Of a stretch of DNA of 64,000 nt, positions 25,955-34,819 are shown piece after piece. The notes under the pieces were generated by a model. That model saw only the letters and a program-made list of their open reading frames with translations. It was not told where the DNA came from and made no database searches. Made by a program: the position numbers and the translations under genes. This stretch comes from UBA5009 sp038043185. GTDB taxonomy: Bacteria > Bdellovibrionota > Bdellovibrionia > Bdellovibrionales > Bdellovibrionaceae. Positions within the stretch are counted from its first letter, which is position 1. Every line of letters begins with the position of its first letter. Location: positions 1 to 64,000 of the forward strand of contig JBBTCO010000009.1 in assembly GCA_038043185.1 (NCBI GenBank), in the 5' to 3' direction.

Positions 25955-26986
25955 GTGAATATGTCATACCAAAAACTAGAACAAATCGAAGGCGATGCCC
26001 TTAAGCATTTTCAAAACGCACAAAACTCGAAAGATCTTTATGATCAAAAAGTCCGATTTCTTGGGAAAAGTGGATCTTTAACCGAGATCATGAAAGAGAT
26101 GGGAAGTCTTTCCAAAGAAGAGAAACCTTTGTTTGGAAAGAAAGTGAACGAGGCGAAACAAAAACTTGAGCAAGCTTATATCGAAGCCGAAGTCCGATTA
26201 AAACATGTGGAAATTGAAGAGCAAATGCAGAAAGAGGAAGTGGATATGACACTTCCTGCGACCCGCACTCCACAAGGAGGACCTCATCCGGTTTATTCTG
26301 TCATGGAAGAAATTTTCACGATCATGAGTCGACTGGGATACAGTTTGCGAACGGGGCCCTTGATCGAGAGAGATTATTATAATTTCGAAGCACTTAATAT
26401 TCCGCAAAATCACCCGGCGCGGGACATGCAAGATACTTTTTTTATAGATCAGACTCATGTCTTACGAACTCATACCAGCCCGATCCAAATTCATGCGCTC
26501 GAAAGTGAAGCTCCGCCTTTAAGAATTATTGGAACTGGTTCTGTGTTTCGTTGTGACAGCGATATTTCACATTTGCCTCACTTTCATCAAATCGAAGGAA
26601 TGTGTGTGGATCGAAAAATTTCCATGGCTGACCTAAAGGGTACTATCTCATTTTTCGTCAGTGAATTTTTTGGACCTGGTTTGAAAACTCGTTTTCGACC
26701 AAGTTTTTTTCCTTTTACCGAACCCAGCGCAGAAGTGGACTGCCAATGCCCGATCTGTAAAGGAAAAGGCTGTAGTCTTTGCAAGCAAAGCGGTTGGATT
26801 GAGATTGGCGGAGCTGGTTTAATCAATCCTAAAGTTTTTGAATTTGCTAAAATTAATTATCCTCAATGGCAAGGCTTTGCCTTTGGTTTTGGTCTCGAGA
26901 GAATGGCGATCATTAAGTACGGCATCGAGGATATTCGGCTTTTACCAGAAAACGACATTCGATTTTTAAGGCAGATGAATTTATGA
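25955..26986 (+). CDS. pheS: Phenylalanyl-tRNA synthetase alpha subunit
   Basis: This is 343 residues from GTG 25955; an ATG two codons later is equally possible, because AAGGA at 25946-25950 lies between optimal distances. It has an N-terminal coiled coil, then the class II core with motif 2 (GTGSVFRCDSDISHLPHFHQ) and motif 3 (FGFGLERMAIIKYGI). An insertion with four Cys (CQCPICKGKGCSLC) looks like a small zinc knuckle. It overlaps pheT by four bases. Confidence 0.96.
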   Translation: MNMSYQKLEQIEGDALKHFQNAQNSKDLYDQKVRFLGKSGSLTEIMKEMGSLSKEEKPLFGKKVNEAKQKLEQAYIEAEVRLKHVEIEEQMQKEEVDMTLPATRTPQGGPHPVYSVMEEIFTIMSRLGYSLRTGPLIERDYYNFEALNIPQNHPARDMQDTFFIDQTHVLRTHTSPIQIHALESEAPPLRIIGTGSVFRCDSDISHLPHFHQIEGMCVDRKISMADLKGTISFFVSEFFGPGLKTRFRPSFFPFTEPSAEVDCQCPICKGKGCSLCKQSGWIEIGGAGLINPKVFEFAKINYPQWQGFAFGFGLERMAIIKYGIEDIRLLPENDIRFLRQMNL

Positions 26987-29427
26987 AAATCAGTTTAAAA
27001 TGGGTTAACGAATTTGTTGATATTCAAGATGAAATGAAAAAGCCCGAAGAGCTTGCAGAAAAATTAACTCGAGCGGGACTTGAAGTTGAAGAAGTTATTA
27101 ACAAAACTAAAGATTATGCCCACGTTGTTGTTGGTTTGATTTTAGAAAAAGAAAAACACCCTAATGCAGATAAATTAAGTTTATGCCGAGTCACTACGGG
27201 TGAAGGTGTTGTTCACCAAATCGTTTGTGGAGCGCAAAATCACAAATCGGGTGATCGCATCGTCGTTGCTTTACCCGGAGCCGTACTTCCCGGAAATTTT
27301 CAAATCAAAAACTCAACGATTCGAGGAATTGAATCGGCGGGAATGCTTTGCTCTGCAAAAGAATTGAATTTGCCTGTAGAAAATGATGGTTTGCTGATTT
27401 TGCCAACAGATGCTCCGGTGGGAAAACTTTTTTCAGAATACAAAGGCTTAAACGATATTTTGATGGTTTTAAAAGTGACTCCGAATCGTGCGGACGCTTT
27501 GAGCCACTATGGCCTTGCCCGAGAGCTTGCTTGTCTTTTGGGAAAAGAGCTTAAACACCGTACACCTGAATTTTCAGTTGATGCTACATCGACGAAAAGT
27601 GAAATGAAGTTGGAAGTGAAATCTGCAGATCTTTGCCCTCGTTACTCGGGAAGATTAATTTCCGATGTGAAAGTAGGGCCAAGTCCTGACTGGCTCAGAA
27701 ATCGACTTGAATCTTTGGGTATGAATTCGATAAATAACATTGTTGATGTGACAAATTATGTAATGATGGAGCTCGGACAGCCCTTGCATGCTTTTGACGC
27801 CGATCAAATTCAAGGTCGCAAAGTCATTGTCGCAAAAGCGAGTGCAAAAGAAAAATTTATTAAATTGGATGGCACGGAAATCACTTTACTCGGTGATGAG
27901 CTCACCATTCGTGATTCAGAGCGAGCTCTTTGTTTGGCTGGGGTGGTTGGCGGTAAAAATTCGGGAGTGACCGATACGACAAAAAATATTTTTCTGGAAG
28001 CTGCTTATTTTAATCCAATGAGTGTTCGTAAAACATCGCGAAAACATGGCATCGAGACTGATTCAGCCTATCGTTTTAGCAGGGGAGTGGATTCGGACGG
28101 GGCCTTGCGGGCCAGTGATCGTGCCACTGAATTGATTTTAAAAGTGGCGGGTGGAAAAGCATTTAACGAACCCCATGATTTTTATCCTGAACCCTTAAAA
28201 AAATCTTGGATTTCCCTGGAATTGCAAACAGTGACAGATCGTTTGGGTTTTGCTGCTGAGGAAAAAATATTTACTGATTTTATGAAATCTTTAGGTTGCC
28301 AAATCAAAGCCTCAAGTTCTGGAAAATTTGAAGTTCTTCCGCCCTCATTTCGTTTCGATCTTGAGGGTGAAATGGATTTGGTGGAAGAGTATGCTCGATT
28401 GATTGGTTACGAACACATTCCTGAACGTATTCCTGAGTTCAATAAGGCGCCGCTGGCTCATGATAAAAATTATCTCTTGGATTTGAAGGTATCGAAAGCT
28501 CTGATTAAGGAATCTTACTATCAGGCTTTTAACTTTGCCTTTGTGTCGGGCAAACAAGAGCGAAACTTTTTAGGATCAGTCAGCCCAATCAGCGCCGCGG
28601 GATTGAAGATTTCTGAAGAGCCTATTCAACTGCTTAATCCTTTGAACGAAGATTTAAATATAATGAGATCAACGCTGACTTTTGGACTCACAAAAAATCT
28701 TTTGACCAATTTTCACTATGGAAACAAATCGGGTCGTTTGTTCGAAATCGGAAGATGTTTTTCAAAAGAGCCGTCGAGCGAAGCTTACGAACAAAATCGT
28801 TTGTCACTTTTAGCTTGGGGGCATCCTGAAAACTTGTGGAATAAAAATACAAATGCACCGTTGGTGTTTGAAATTAAAGCGGCCATTGAGAGTCTTTTAA
28901 AGCAACTTAGAATTCAGGCTTACAGCTGGGAAACTCCTCAGGACAAAGGATTAGTTCCGCATTTTTTACACATGGGGCAGTTTGTCCATTTGCTTGTTGA
29001 GGGCAAAAAACTAGGTTATTTAGGCAGCCTTCATCCCGTTTGGTTGGAAGAGAACAAAGTGAGATGTTCCGCGGCCGTTGCCGAAATTGATTTAGAAGCT
29101 CTTTATAAGGGTCAACCTCGACAGTTAAGATTCCTACCAGTTTCGAAATTTCCTATGGTCGAGCGTGATTTTGCTTTTGTTATGACAAAAACAGTAAAGG
29201 TGGATGAAGTTTTAAAAGCTGCCAAAAAATTAGGTGGAAACTTACTGAGCCACAGCGAAGTGTTTGACGTTTACCAAGGCGATAAAATGGAAGCTGGCAA
29301 GAAGTCAGTGGCTATCAGGCTTATTTTTCAAGATATTCATGCCACGCTGCAAGATGCACAGATCCAAGAGGTTCAGAATAAAATTATAGAAGGTCTAAAG
29401 CTGCAATTTGATCTGTCGTTACGATAA
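26983..29427 (+). CDS. pheT: Phenylalanyl-tRNA synthetase beta subunit
   Basis: This is 814 residues, the usual size. Domains in order: an N-terminal segment (MKISLKWVNEFVDI), a tRNA-binding EMAP-like fold (VGLILEKEKHPNADKLSLCRV), B3/B4 editing domain (PRYSGRLI, MMELGQPLHAFD), B5 (about residues 400-480), catalytic-like core, and a C-terminal anticodon-binding ferredoxin fold (KFPMVERDFAFVM). It pairs with PheS in an alpha2-beta2 enzyme. IHF alpha follows. Confidence 0.97.
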   Translation: MKISLKWVNEFVDIQDEMKKPEELAEKLTRAGLEVEEVINKTKDYAHVVVGLILEKEKHPNADKLSLCRVTTGEGVVHQIVCGAQNHKSGDRIVVALPGAVLPGNFQIKNSTIRGIESAGMLCSAKELNLPVENDGLLILPTDAPVGKLFSEYKGLNDILMVLKVTPNRADALSHYGLARELACLLGKELKHRTPEFSVDATSTKSEMKLEVKSADLCPRYSGRLISDVKVGPSPDWLRNRLESLGMNSINNIVDVTNYVMMELGQPLHAFDADQIQGRKVIVAKASAKEKFIKLDGTEITLLGDELTIRDSERALCLAGVVGGKNSGVTDTTKNIFLEAAYFNPMSVRKTSRKHGIETDSAYRFSRGVDSDGALRASDRATELILKVAGGKAFNEPHDFYPEPLKKSWISLELQTVTDRLGFAAEEKIFTDFMKSLGCQIKASSSGKFEVLPPSFRFDLEGEMDLVEEYARLIGYEHIPERIPEFNKAPLAHDKNYLLDLKVSKALIKESYYQAFNFAFVSGKQERNFLGSVSPISAAGLKISEEPIQLLNPLNEDLNIMRSTLTFGLTKNLLTNFHYGNKSGRLFEIGRCFSKEPSSEAYEQNRLSLLAWGHPENLWNKNTNAPLVFEIKAAIESLLKQLRIQAYSWETPQDKGLVPHFLHMGQFVHLLVEGKKLGYLGSLHPVWLEENKVRCSAAVAEIDLEALYKGQPRQLRFLPVSKFPMVERDFAFVMTKTVKVDEVLKAAKKLGGNLLSHSEVFDVYQGDKMEAGKKSVAIRLIFQDIHATLQDAQIQEVQNKIIEGLKLQFDLSLR

Positions 29428-29500
29428 ATTATTTATTGTTTTCAATGGCTTGCTGATGTTCAATTGGGACTGAACAGATTTTCTAAGGAGTTGGTCCATT

Positions 29501-29854
29501 ATGGCTGGTCAAAATTTGGGCAAATCAACAATGACAAAAGCGGACATCGTTGAAAAAGTTTATCAAAAAATTGGTTTTTCAAAGAAGGAAGCTTCTGAGC
29601 TAGTCGAAATGGTATTCGGAACTTTGAAAGATGTTTTACAAAACGGAGAAAAAATTAAGATCTCTGGTTTTGGAAACTTTGTTGTGCGTGGGAAAAATGA
29701 GCGTGTTGGACGAAATCCACAAACTGGTGAGCAAATTAAGATTTCAGCGCGAAGAGTTCTCACATTTCGCCCTTCGCAAGTTTTGAAAGCAATGTTGAAC
29801 GGTGAAGAGTATGCTCATCTTAAAGACGAGGATGATGAAGATGACAATGATTAA
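29501..29854 (+). CDS. ihfA: Integration host factor alpha subunit
   Basis: This is 117 residues, about 18 longer than E. coli IHF alpha. The HU/IHF fold is clear (TKADIVEKVYQKIGFSKKEA, ISGFGNFVVRGKNERVGRNPQTGEQ, FRPSQVLKAMLN). The extension is an acidic C-terminal tail (HLKDEDDEDDND). The gene order pheS-pheT-ihfA-merR is the same as in E. coli and many proteobacteria, except for the MerR gene name. The start follows GGAG with about 12 bases of spacing; an inverted repeat at 29457-29476 sits just upstream. Confidence 0.94.
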   Translation: MAGQNLGKSTMTKADIVEKVYQKIGFSKKEASELVEMVFGTLKDVLQNGEKIKISGFGNFVVRGKNERVGRNPQTGEQIKISARRVLTFRPSQVLKAMLNGEEYAHLKDEDDEDDND

Positions 29855-30359
29855 TCCTGGGAAAACTCAAGAGATCGAGATTTACACCACAAACCCATCT
29901 GCGGTTACGGCTATGCCATTTGCAGAAGCAGCAGTTGTCGTTTCAGGCAACGATCTGTCTTTACCCGCGGCTTTATGTGATGATTTGCTTTTGGAAGAGA
30001 TCAACTCAATACCTGATAAAATGGGATTTAAAATTGGTGATGTCGCTGATCTGCTTGGAGTAAAACAATATGTTTTACGTTACTGGGAAAGTGAATTCGA
30101 AATTTTAAAACCTAAAAAGGCTTCTAATAATCAGCGCCTTTACACTCGCAAAGATGTCGAAAATTCTTTTTTAATTCGTAAACTTTTGCACCGAGATCGT
30201 TTTTCAATTGAGGGAGCAAGACATGCTTTGCGTGAACTTAAAGCTCATGTAAAAAAAGAAAAAGACATCAGTCATGTTGTTAATAAAATCGAAGCTGTCC
30301 ACGACCGTCTTGAAGACTTGGCCATGGATATTCGTCGCGTCCGCCAAATGTTTCGCTAA
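29841..30359 (+). CDS. MerR-family transcriptional regulator
   Basis: This is about 172 residues from the ATG at 29841, preceded by GAGG; several Met codons from 29802 are alternatives. After a 55-residue leader, the winged helix is seen in FKIGDVADLLGVKQYVLRYW, then NQRLYTRKDVENSFLIRKLL and a C-terminal coiled coil for dimerisation. No metal-binding Cys cluster is present, so this is not a metal sensor. It overlaps ihfA, as its counterpart does in related genomes. The effector is unknown. Confidence 0.88.
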   Translation: MTMINPGKTQEIEIYTTNPSAVTAMPFAEAAVVVSGNDLSLPAALCDDLLLEEINSIPDKMGFKIGDVADLLGVKQYVLRYWESEFEILKPKKASNNQRLYTRKDVENSFLIRKLLHRDRFSIEGARHALRELKAHVKKEKDISHVVNKIEAVHDRLEDLAMDIRRVRQMFR

Positions 30360-30370
30360 ATTCCAACCAT

Positions 30371-30447
<77 letters not shown>

Positions 30448-30450
30448 AAA

Positions 30451-30468
30451 GGTACCAGGTCCTGTTTG
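30451..30468 (+). repeat. REP-like motif next to tRNA-Pro
   Basis: The core GGTACCAGGTCCTGTTTG begins three bases after the tRNA CCA. The same core, with flanks, forms both ends of the element at 37827-38032. Confidence 0.6.
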
Positions 30469-30531
30469 TCTGATCGGATCCTTTCACAGTATCCCGGTAT
30501 ACCAAAAACCAATTCCCGCGTTTTGAAATCT

Positions 30532-30984
30532 CTACTTCAAAGTAAATACAGGTCTTTGATAGGGAGCAAGATCTTCACGGCGTTCGTACCATCCACCGCT
30601 CGATGTCGTTGTGACAGATTTAAATCCATAAGAAATAATGACTCCTACTTTATTAATTATATCTAACTTACCACCTGCCCAGCGAGAAGATCTCGTTTCT
30701 GTATTCATAGTGTTGTTAGTGTATTCATAATGGCAGTAAAAGTTTCCAGTTGAAGGATCATAATAGGAAGCAGGTGCTTTCCCAAAACCAATTGAACAAT
30801 AGACCCTGGGAGCGAATCGATTTGAAAAATCAACTTTTATCCCAACTGCGCCTTGTCCTTGGCTTTGGCCTCCAGAGCTAGATACAATGATTGGTAAAAC
30901 GCATGTCCCATTGAGTTCCGCTTGTGCCTTAACTATTACGGGAATTGCAAATGTCATTGTGGCAGCGACTAATAATTTAAACAT
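30532..30984 (-). CDS. Small secreted protein (hypothetical)
   Basis: This is 150 residues with a signal peptide (residues 1-20, ending VKAQA). The mature protein starts at a Cys-containing segment and has three more Cys, many Gly, Tyr and aromatic residues, and probably beta structure. I recognise no family. It is transcribed toward the tRNA gene and ends about 60 bp from the REP motif. Confidence 0.6.
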   Translation of the reverse strand: MFKLLVAATMTFAIPVIVKAQAELNGTCVLPIIVSSSGGQSQGQGAVGIKVDFSNRFAPRVYCSIGFGKAPASYYDPSTGNFYCHYEYTNNTMNTETRSSRWAGGKLDIINKVGVIISYGFKSVTTTSSGGWYERREDLAPYQRPVFTLK

Positions 30985-31157
30985 AAAATTCTCTCCTATT
31001 AATTGTAAATTTTAAAAACTCTGAGATGGCCGCAGTAGGAATGGCATGTTTTCGCGAAGAACGTCTAGTTTCTTTTTCGCTCGATACAATAAAATTGTTT
31101 CCTGCCAGAGAACACCAGTTTGCAAAAAAATAAAAAGGCCCGTTTATGGAATTAATT

Positions 31158-31796
31158 TTATTTTAACAACTCACTCTTAATTTTAGAGTATTCCATTGCA
31201 GTTATTGAATTCATCTTTTCAGAATGGAGGAGGCGATTGAAATAAGCTAACTTTAGAAAATTCTTTATTGAAAAATGATTCCATAGCCACTCATGCACCC
31301 ATAACATCGAAACCTGAATATCGCCGAACTTTTGCGACTGAACTTGAGCAATCAATCGAAAGTCATACATATAGGAGATATACGCAATATCTGCATAGGG
31401 TGCCGTAAAAAGTGCCGCCTGTTTTTTAACTTTATTACACTGAGCTGGTAACATTTGGTCTCCACCAGGATTCCATAGATAAGGAAGATTAGTTTGCGCG
31501 AACCACTGATATTTTTTCCCAGGAATCTGCTGGTAAAGTATAGACATGAACTCTTGTAGCTCAATAGCAAGAGGATCGTTTAAACGTTGAAGATTTCGAA
31601 TAATTTGCTGCACGCTTTGCTTAAAGTTCAGTTGAGACTGAATCGCACCGAATTGATTATTTACTGTTACAACATAATCATAGAAGTAATATTGGCGGTC
31701 AGAGCAAAGAACAAATTTTCCGCCATTACCAACCTCTTGACCTGTGGCTTGAGCAAATAGAGGATAAAAAATAACAAGAAAAAAATATTTAAACAT
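31158..31796 (-). CDS. Secreted protein linked to a TIGR02147-type regulator (hypothetical)
   Basis: This is 212 residues with a signal peptide (residues 1-17). The mature start GQEVGNGGKFVLCSDRQYY and a second Cys in PAQCNKVKK are the only marked features; the rest is mixed with many Tyr and Trp. It overlaps the upstream regulator gene by 8 bases, so it is expressed together with it. The function is unknown; pairings of TIGR02147 proteins with a secreted partner are frequent in Bdellovibrio-like genomes (recollection, not checked). Confidence 0.65.
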   Translation of the reverse strand: MFKYFFLVIFYPLFAQATGQEVGNGGKFVLCSDRQYYFYDYVVTVNNQFGAIQSQLNFKQSVQQIIRNLQRLNDPLAIELQEFMSILYQQIPGKKYQWFAQTNLPYLWNPGGDQMLPAQCNKVKKQAALFTAPYADIAYISYMYDFRLIAQVQSQKFGDIQVSMLWVHEWLWNHFSIKNFLKLAYFNRLLHSEKMNSITAMEYSKIKSELLK

Positions 31797-32607
31797 TTTT
31801 ATAACCCTTAGAATTCATATTTAAAGATTGATCCAACTGAAAAAGTTGAACAGCTAAATGATAAACGCTATCTTTATTGCCACACTCCAACAAAGAATTT
31901 ATTCTTGAACGAAATTCACGGATCAGTTCAATCGCCTCCGGTAATTTTTTAGAATCTATGGCCATAGTAACTCCTGAAAAATGGCGTTTTTGAAAAGCCT
32001 GGTTTTCTATTGCCACTGATGCATTTTCGAGTTGTTGGCGATGAAACTTTCGAATCTCAGCAGATGGTGTGTCTTGAACAGTGTTGTTTAATTTTTTCCA
32101 TTGATCGTGATCATTCTTATAAATCAGTTTCGCGTTTTTTAATTTCAGTAAAGCATCTTCCGCCAGCTTGCGAGTGATTCCCAATTGTCGCGCAATCCAA
32201 TCAGGGTCATCAGAAAACTCAGCAACTTCGGTGAGTTCCATTATAGCGACATAATACCAATCAGATATCGCAAAAAACTGTCGTGAGTTCATTTTTTGAA
32301 ATTGACCATAACGGGTCCGTGTTCTTTGCAGTTCACTTTTCAGAAAGTTTTTTGCTAGCTTAGATTTGGCATGGCTTAATTGAGCTGATTGTAAAAAAAG
32401 TTGAGTTTCCCGCCAACTCCAGCCGAGATGACGAGTTACCTCAAGGGCTTTATCGATACTTATTTTCTTTTTTCCACTCAATACGCCAGAAAGAAAACTG
32501 GGACTGAGCTTTAAATCACGGGAAAAAGCTCGCAGAGAGTAATTAACATTTTTATGTTTACGAGCAATGAATTCTTCCTTTAGCAAAAGACCCACTTGAT
32601 TTTTCAT
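31789..32607 (-). CDS. TIGR02147-family (DUF4423) regulator
   Basis: This is 272 residues. The N-terminal 75 residues hold a helix-turn-helix like that of XRE proteins (SLRAFSRDLKLSPSFLSGVLSGKKKIS), and the C-terminal DUF4423 domain begins about FAISDWYYVAIMELTEV and includes IARQLGITRKLAEDALLKL, a second winged helix. Proteins of this kind are numerous in Bdellovibrio and Fibrobacter. It probably controls its own operon with the secreted protein that follows. Confidence 0.85.
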   Translation of the reverse strand: MKNQVGLLLKEEFIARKHKNVNYSLRAFSRDLKLSPSFLSGVLSGKKKISIDKALEVTRHLGWSWRETQLFLQSAQLSHAKSKLAKNFLKSELQRTRTRYGQFQKMNSRQFFAISDWYYVAIMELTEVAEFSDDPDWIARQLGITRKLAEDALLKLKNAKLIYKNDHDQWKKLNNTVQDTPSAEIRKFHRQQLENASVAIENQAFQKRHFSGVTMAIDSKKLPEAIELIREFRSRINSLLECGNKDSVYHLAVQLFQLDQSLNMNSKGYKNV

Positions 32608-32708
32608 AGCTTCGTATAACTTGAGCAGTCCATTTTTTCAATTGTAATAACTTCAGGGTTTCTTCCAGTGTTCTCTGGTGGCGAACACATAAATGGCATG
32701 AAGGTTTT

Positions 32709-33427
32709 TTAATGAACATCCTGAATTTTAATATTTGATGGTTTTAGTAAACTCATCTTTTTAAAATCAAAAGAGTTTCCGTTCCAAGTTAGAACCCCAA
32801 CACGGTAAACAGAGGCTTGACCTCTTGTCGCTCCAGGATTTTGATCCACAACTAAGAGATCTATCGAGCGCTCAAACTTTGGTAATCTTATCCACGTTTG
32901 CGGGGTTTCGCCGTTGGGACCATTTGGAATTTTATTTATCAAAGAAATAAGATGTTTATCGAGCTTTTTCTTTGGATACAAATCTTCAAATTTTGGATTT
33001 GCAGTTAATTTTCCATTCTTAAAAACATGAACTATAAATTCTTGTTCGCATTCAGGACCGCAACCAGTGCGCTGCTCGACGACTGTATCGGAATTGTTTC
33101 CTCTGAAAAGAGTGTAGACAAAATATCCTTCCATATTGCCAGTCACTCTCAAATACCCATTTTTAATGTCCTTATCTTCGAAGCTAAGTCCATCCACTGG
33201 CTTTCCACTGCTTGGTGGATTGAGTTGGTAAAAATAGAAAAGGACATCTGTTTTTTGACTTCGCTTTGACTTAATTTTGGTTCCTGAACGATTTCTTGCG
33301 GTTGATTGACTGAATCTTTGGCAACAGTTGCTTGTGCAGGGCTCTGAGAAATTGGGGCCGTAGAGCAAGATACAGTTTGAAGTAAAATTAAAAATAAAAA
33401 GCTGTTTTTAATTAATTTCATTGGCAT
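32709..33427 (-). pseudogene. Lipoprotein gene with a frameshift at an A6 run
   Basis: Two frames together make one protein. The first (33427-33149) begins with a lipoprotein-type signal (Cys21) behind AAGGAG and runs through Lys58-Lys59, encoded by six A (33256-33251). The second frame, open from 33368 to 32709, continues naturally from the same place with KTDVLFYFYQLNPPSSGKP and about 175 more residues, which contain a CGPEC motif. One A is missing relative to an intact frame. It may be a real mutation, an error in a homopolymer, or slippage. The family is unknown. Confidence 0.7.
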
Positions 33428-33697
33428 TGAATCTCCTTATATAAGGAAAAGCTGAACACTTAGATTCATTGATGTCAAATCTAGAGGCCCGACTTTTCTT
33501 TCCACTATACATACCAGAGCGAAATTGGCCTTTATTTGGTCTGCTGCGCGAAACGCAGAAAAAACATATCCATTTAAGTTCTATTCAAAAGAGCTTTTTT
33601 TTCTGTCCGCGCACGAAAAGAGTACGTGATGCCTGATTTATTGGATTTTGATTTCTGAACGAACTTTGCGAGCCAGCGCCTTCGGTCCAACTAAAAT

Positions 33698-34672
33698 TTA
33701 TTTTTTTAATTTAAGATTTTTTGGAGGTAATGGTGTAGGTAGTACAGGAGTGGGATCAGCACCTGAACCAATACACCCAATACGTGTGTCACCAGCCGCG
33801 AAGCGATCGAACCAGAAATAACCGGCGCCATTCTGCCTCATTAAGCTGAACTCATTCCACAAATACTCGGACGCTACACTGTTCGGTGACGTGCTTTTGG
33901 GAGAGCGTCGCCAAATAATATCTGTGCGATTTAATACTTGAACGCCATCGACCCACGCTCTGCCGATGCCATCGTCTTGTGCCACCCCGTTTTCAAGCGA
34001 GTTAACTTTCTCCTGAGTTTCTATGCAATACCATTTATTGCTCTGTAAGGAGATACTCGAAAGCGGTTGGTCCGTTGTGGAAAAATAGGTCGGTACATGC
34101 TCTGCAGAAAGTCTTAAGTTCGTGCCGCCTGACCCTTTTGTTCCATTTCCACTGCCGATATTCCACCAATGGCGAATGTTATTTTCATCAAAGGGGAGAA
34201 CAAGAGATTGCCCCTTAATCACCTTAGTTGAGCTCATATGTGAAGCTCGGAATAGACATCTATTCTGCGCATCACGAGGCGAATCAGAGAGACAATTCGC
34301 AGTCGGATTTGTTAACGGCGTTGTCGAGCCACTCATCATGAAGTAGACACGCTTATAAACTTCCTTGGTATTAGGGAATGATCGACTAACTGAACCTCCG
34401 CATTGTTTCCCGCTTTTAAATTCAGCCTGTGTGACATCACAATTTGATGGGAAATTGACCCTGGTTGAAGCTTTTCCGCTGATCTTCACCGTCGTATCGT
34501 GCGTGTAGACACTCGGAAAAAAATCTTCATAATAGAATTGACCTGAGATAGTCGATTCCATCTCATCATCCCAGAAAACTCCAGCATGAGAAAATATTGG
34601 CACAAGGGATAATGCAGTCGCGATGATCATCAAAAATCGTATTGGTAAAATTGTTTGCCAATTTGAACTCAT
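33698..34672 (-). CDS. Secreted ConA-like (polysaccharide lyase-type) protein
   Basis: This is 324 residues from the ATG at 34672, which has an excellent GGGGGGAG ribosome site; an upstream GTG/ATG in frame is less likely. A signal peptide ends about residue 31 (SHA-G). The mature protein is beta-rich and shows the pattern of jelly-roll lyases: KWYCIETQEKVNS, DGIGRAWVDGVQVLN and GAGYFWFDRF near the C-terminus. It ends in a Pro-rich linker and PPKNLKLK, a short tail resembling the first strand of a fibronectin domain. The catalytic residues are not identified. It is divergent from the aldo/keto reductase gene. Confidence 0.65.
   Translation of the reverse strand: MSSNWQTILPIRFLMIIATALSLVPIFSHAGVFWDDEMESTISGQFYYEDFFPSVYTHDTTVKISGKASTRVNFPSNCDVTQAEFKSGKQCGGSVSRSFPNTKEVYKRVYFMMSGSTTPLTNPTANCLSDSPRDAQNRCLFRASHMSSTKVIKGQSLVLPFDENNIRHWWNIGSGNGTKGSGGTNLRLSAEHVPTYFSTTDQPLSSISLQSNKWYCIETQEKVNSLENGVAQDDGIGRAWVDGVQVLNRTDIIWRRSPKSTSPNSVASEYLWNEFSLMRQNGAGYFWFDRFAAGDTRIGCIGSGADPTPVLPTPLPPKNLKLKK
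33702..33730. repeat. 29-bp repeat encoding a C-terminal tail, copy 1
   Basis: On the minus strand this encodes the last residues LPPKNLKLK of the lyase-type protein. It matches 35629-35657 at 28 of 29 bases. Confidence 0.75.
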
Positions 34673-34749
34673 AAACACTCCCCCCAAATAGTTTACCATA
34701 TTAGAGTATTTCTTATGTAAATTAAATTAACTGAAATGACTCGGATCTG

Positions 34750-34762
34750 TCTCAAAATGGGA
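34750..34762. promoter_or_regulatory. Degenerate TCTCA-N3-TGAGA site between divergent genes
   Basis: TCTCA-AAA-TGGGA, one mismatch from a perfect palindrome, lies 58 bp upstream of the aldo/keto reductase ATG and 78 bp from the lyase-type ATG. The same TGTCTCAAAAT start is found at 39826. Confidence 0.35.
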
Positions 34763-34819
34763 ACGCAGTGTTAAAAGCAAATGTTCTCAAGTCTCATAAA
34801 TCTCTGATAAGCTAGTCCT

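Noticed and set aside
33251..33256. Programmed -1 frameshift on A6
   Set aside because: The zero frame reads AAA AAA CAG, so the slippery heptamer is not in the correct phase, and no stimulatory stem-loop or upstream ribosome site is clear. Error or mutation is simpler; slippage is kept only as an option.
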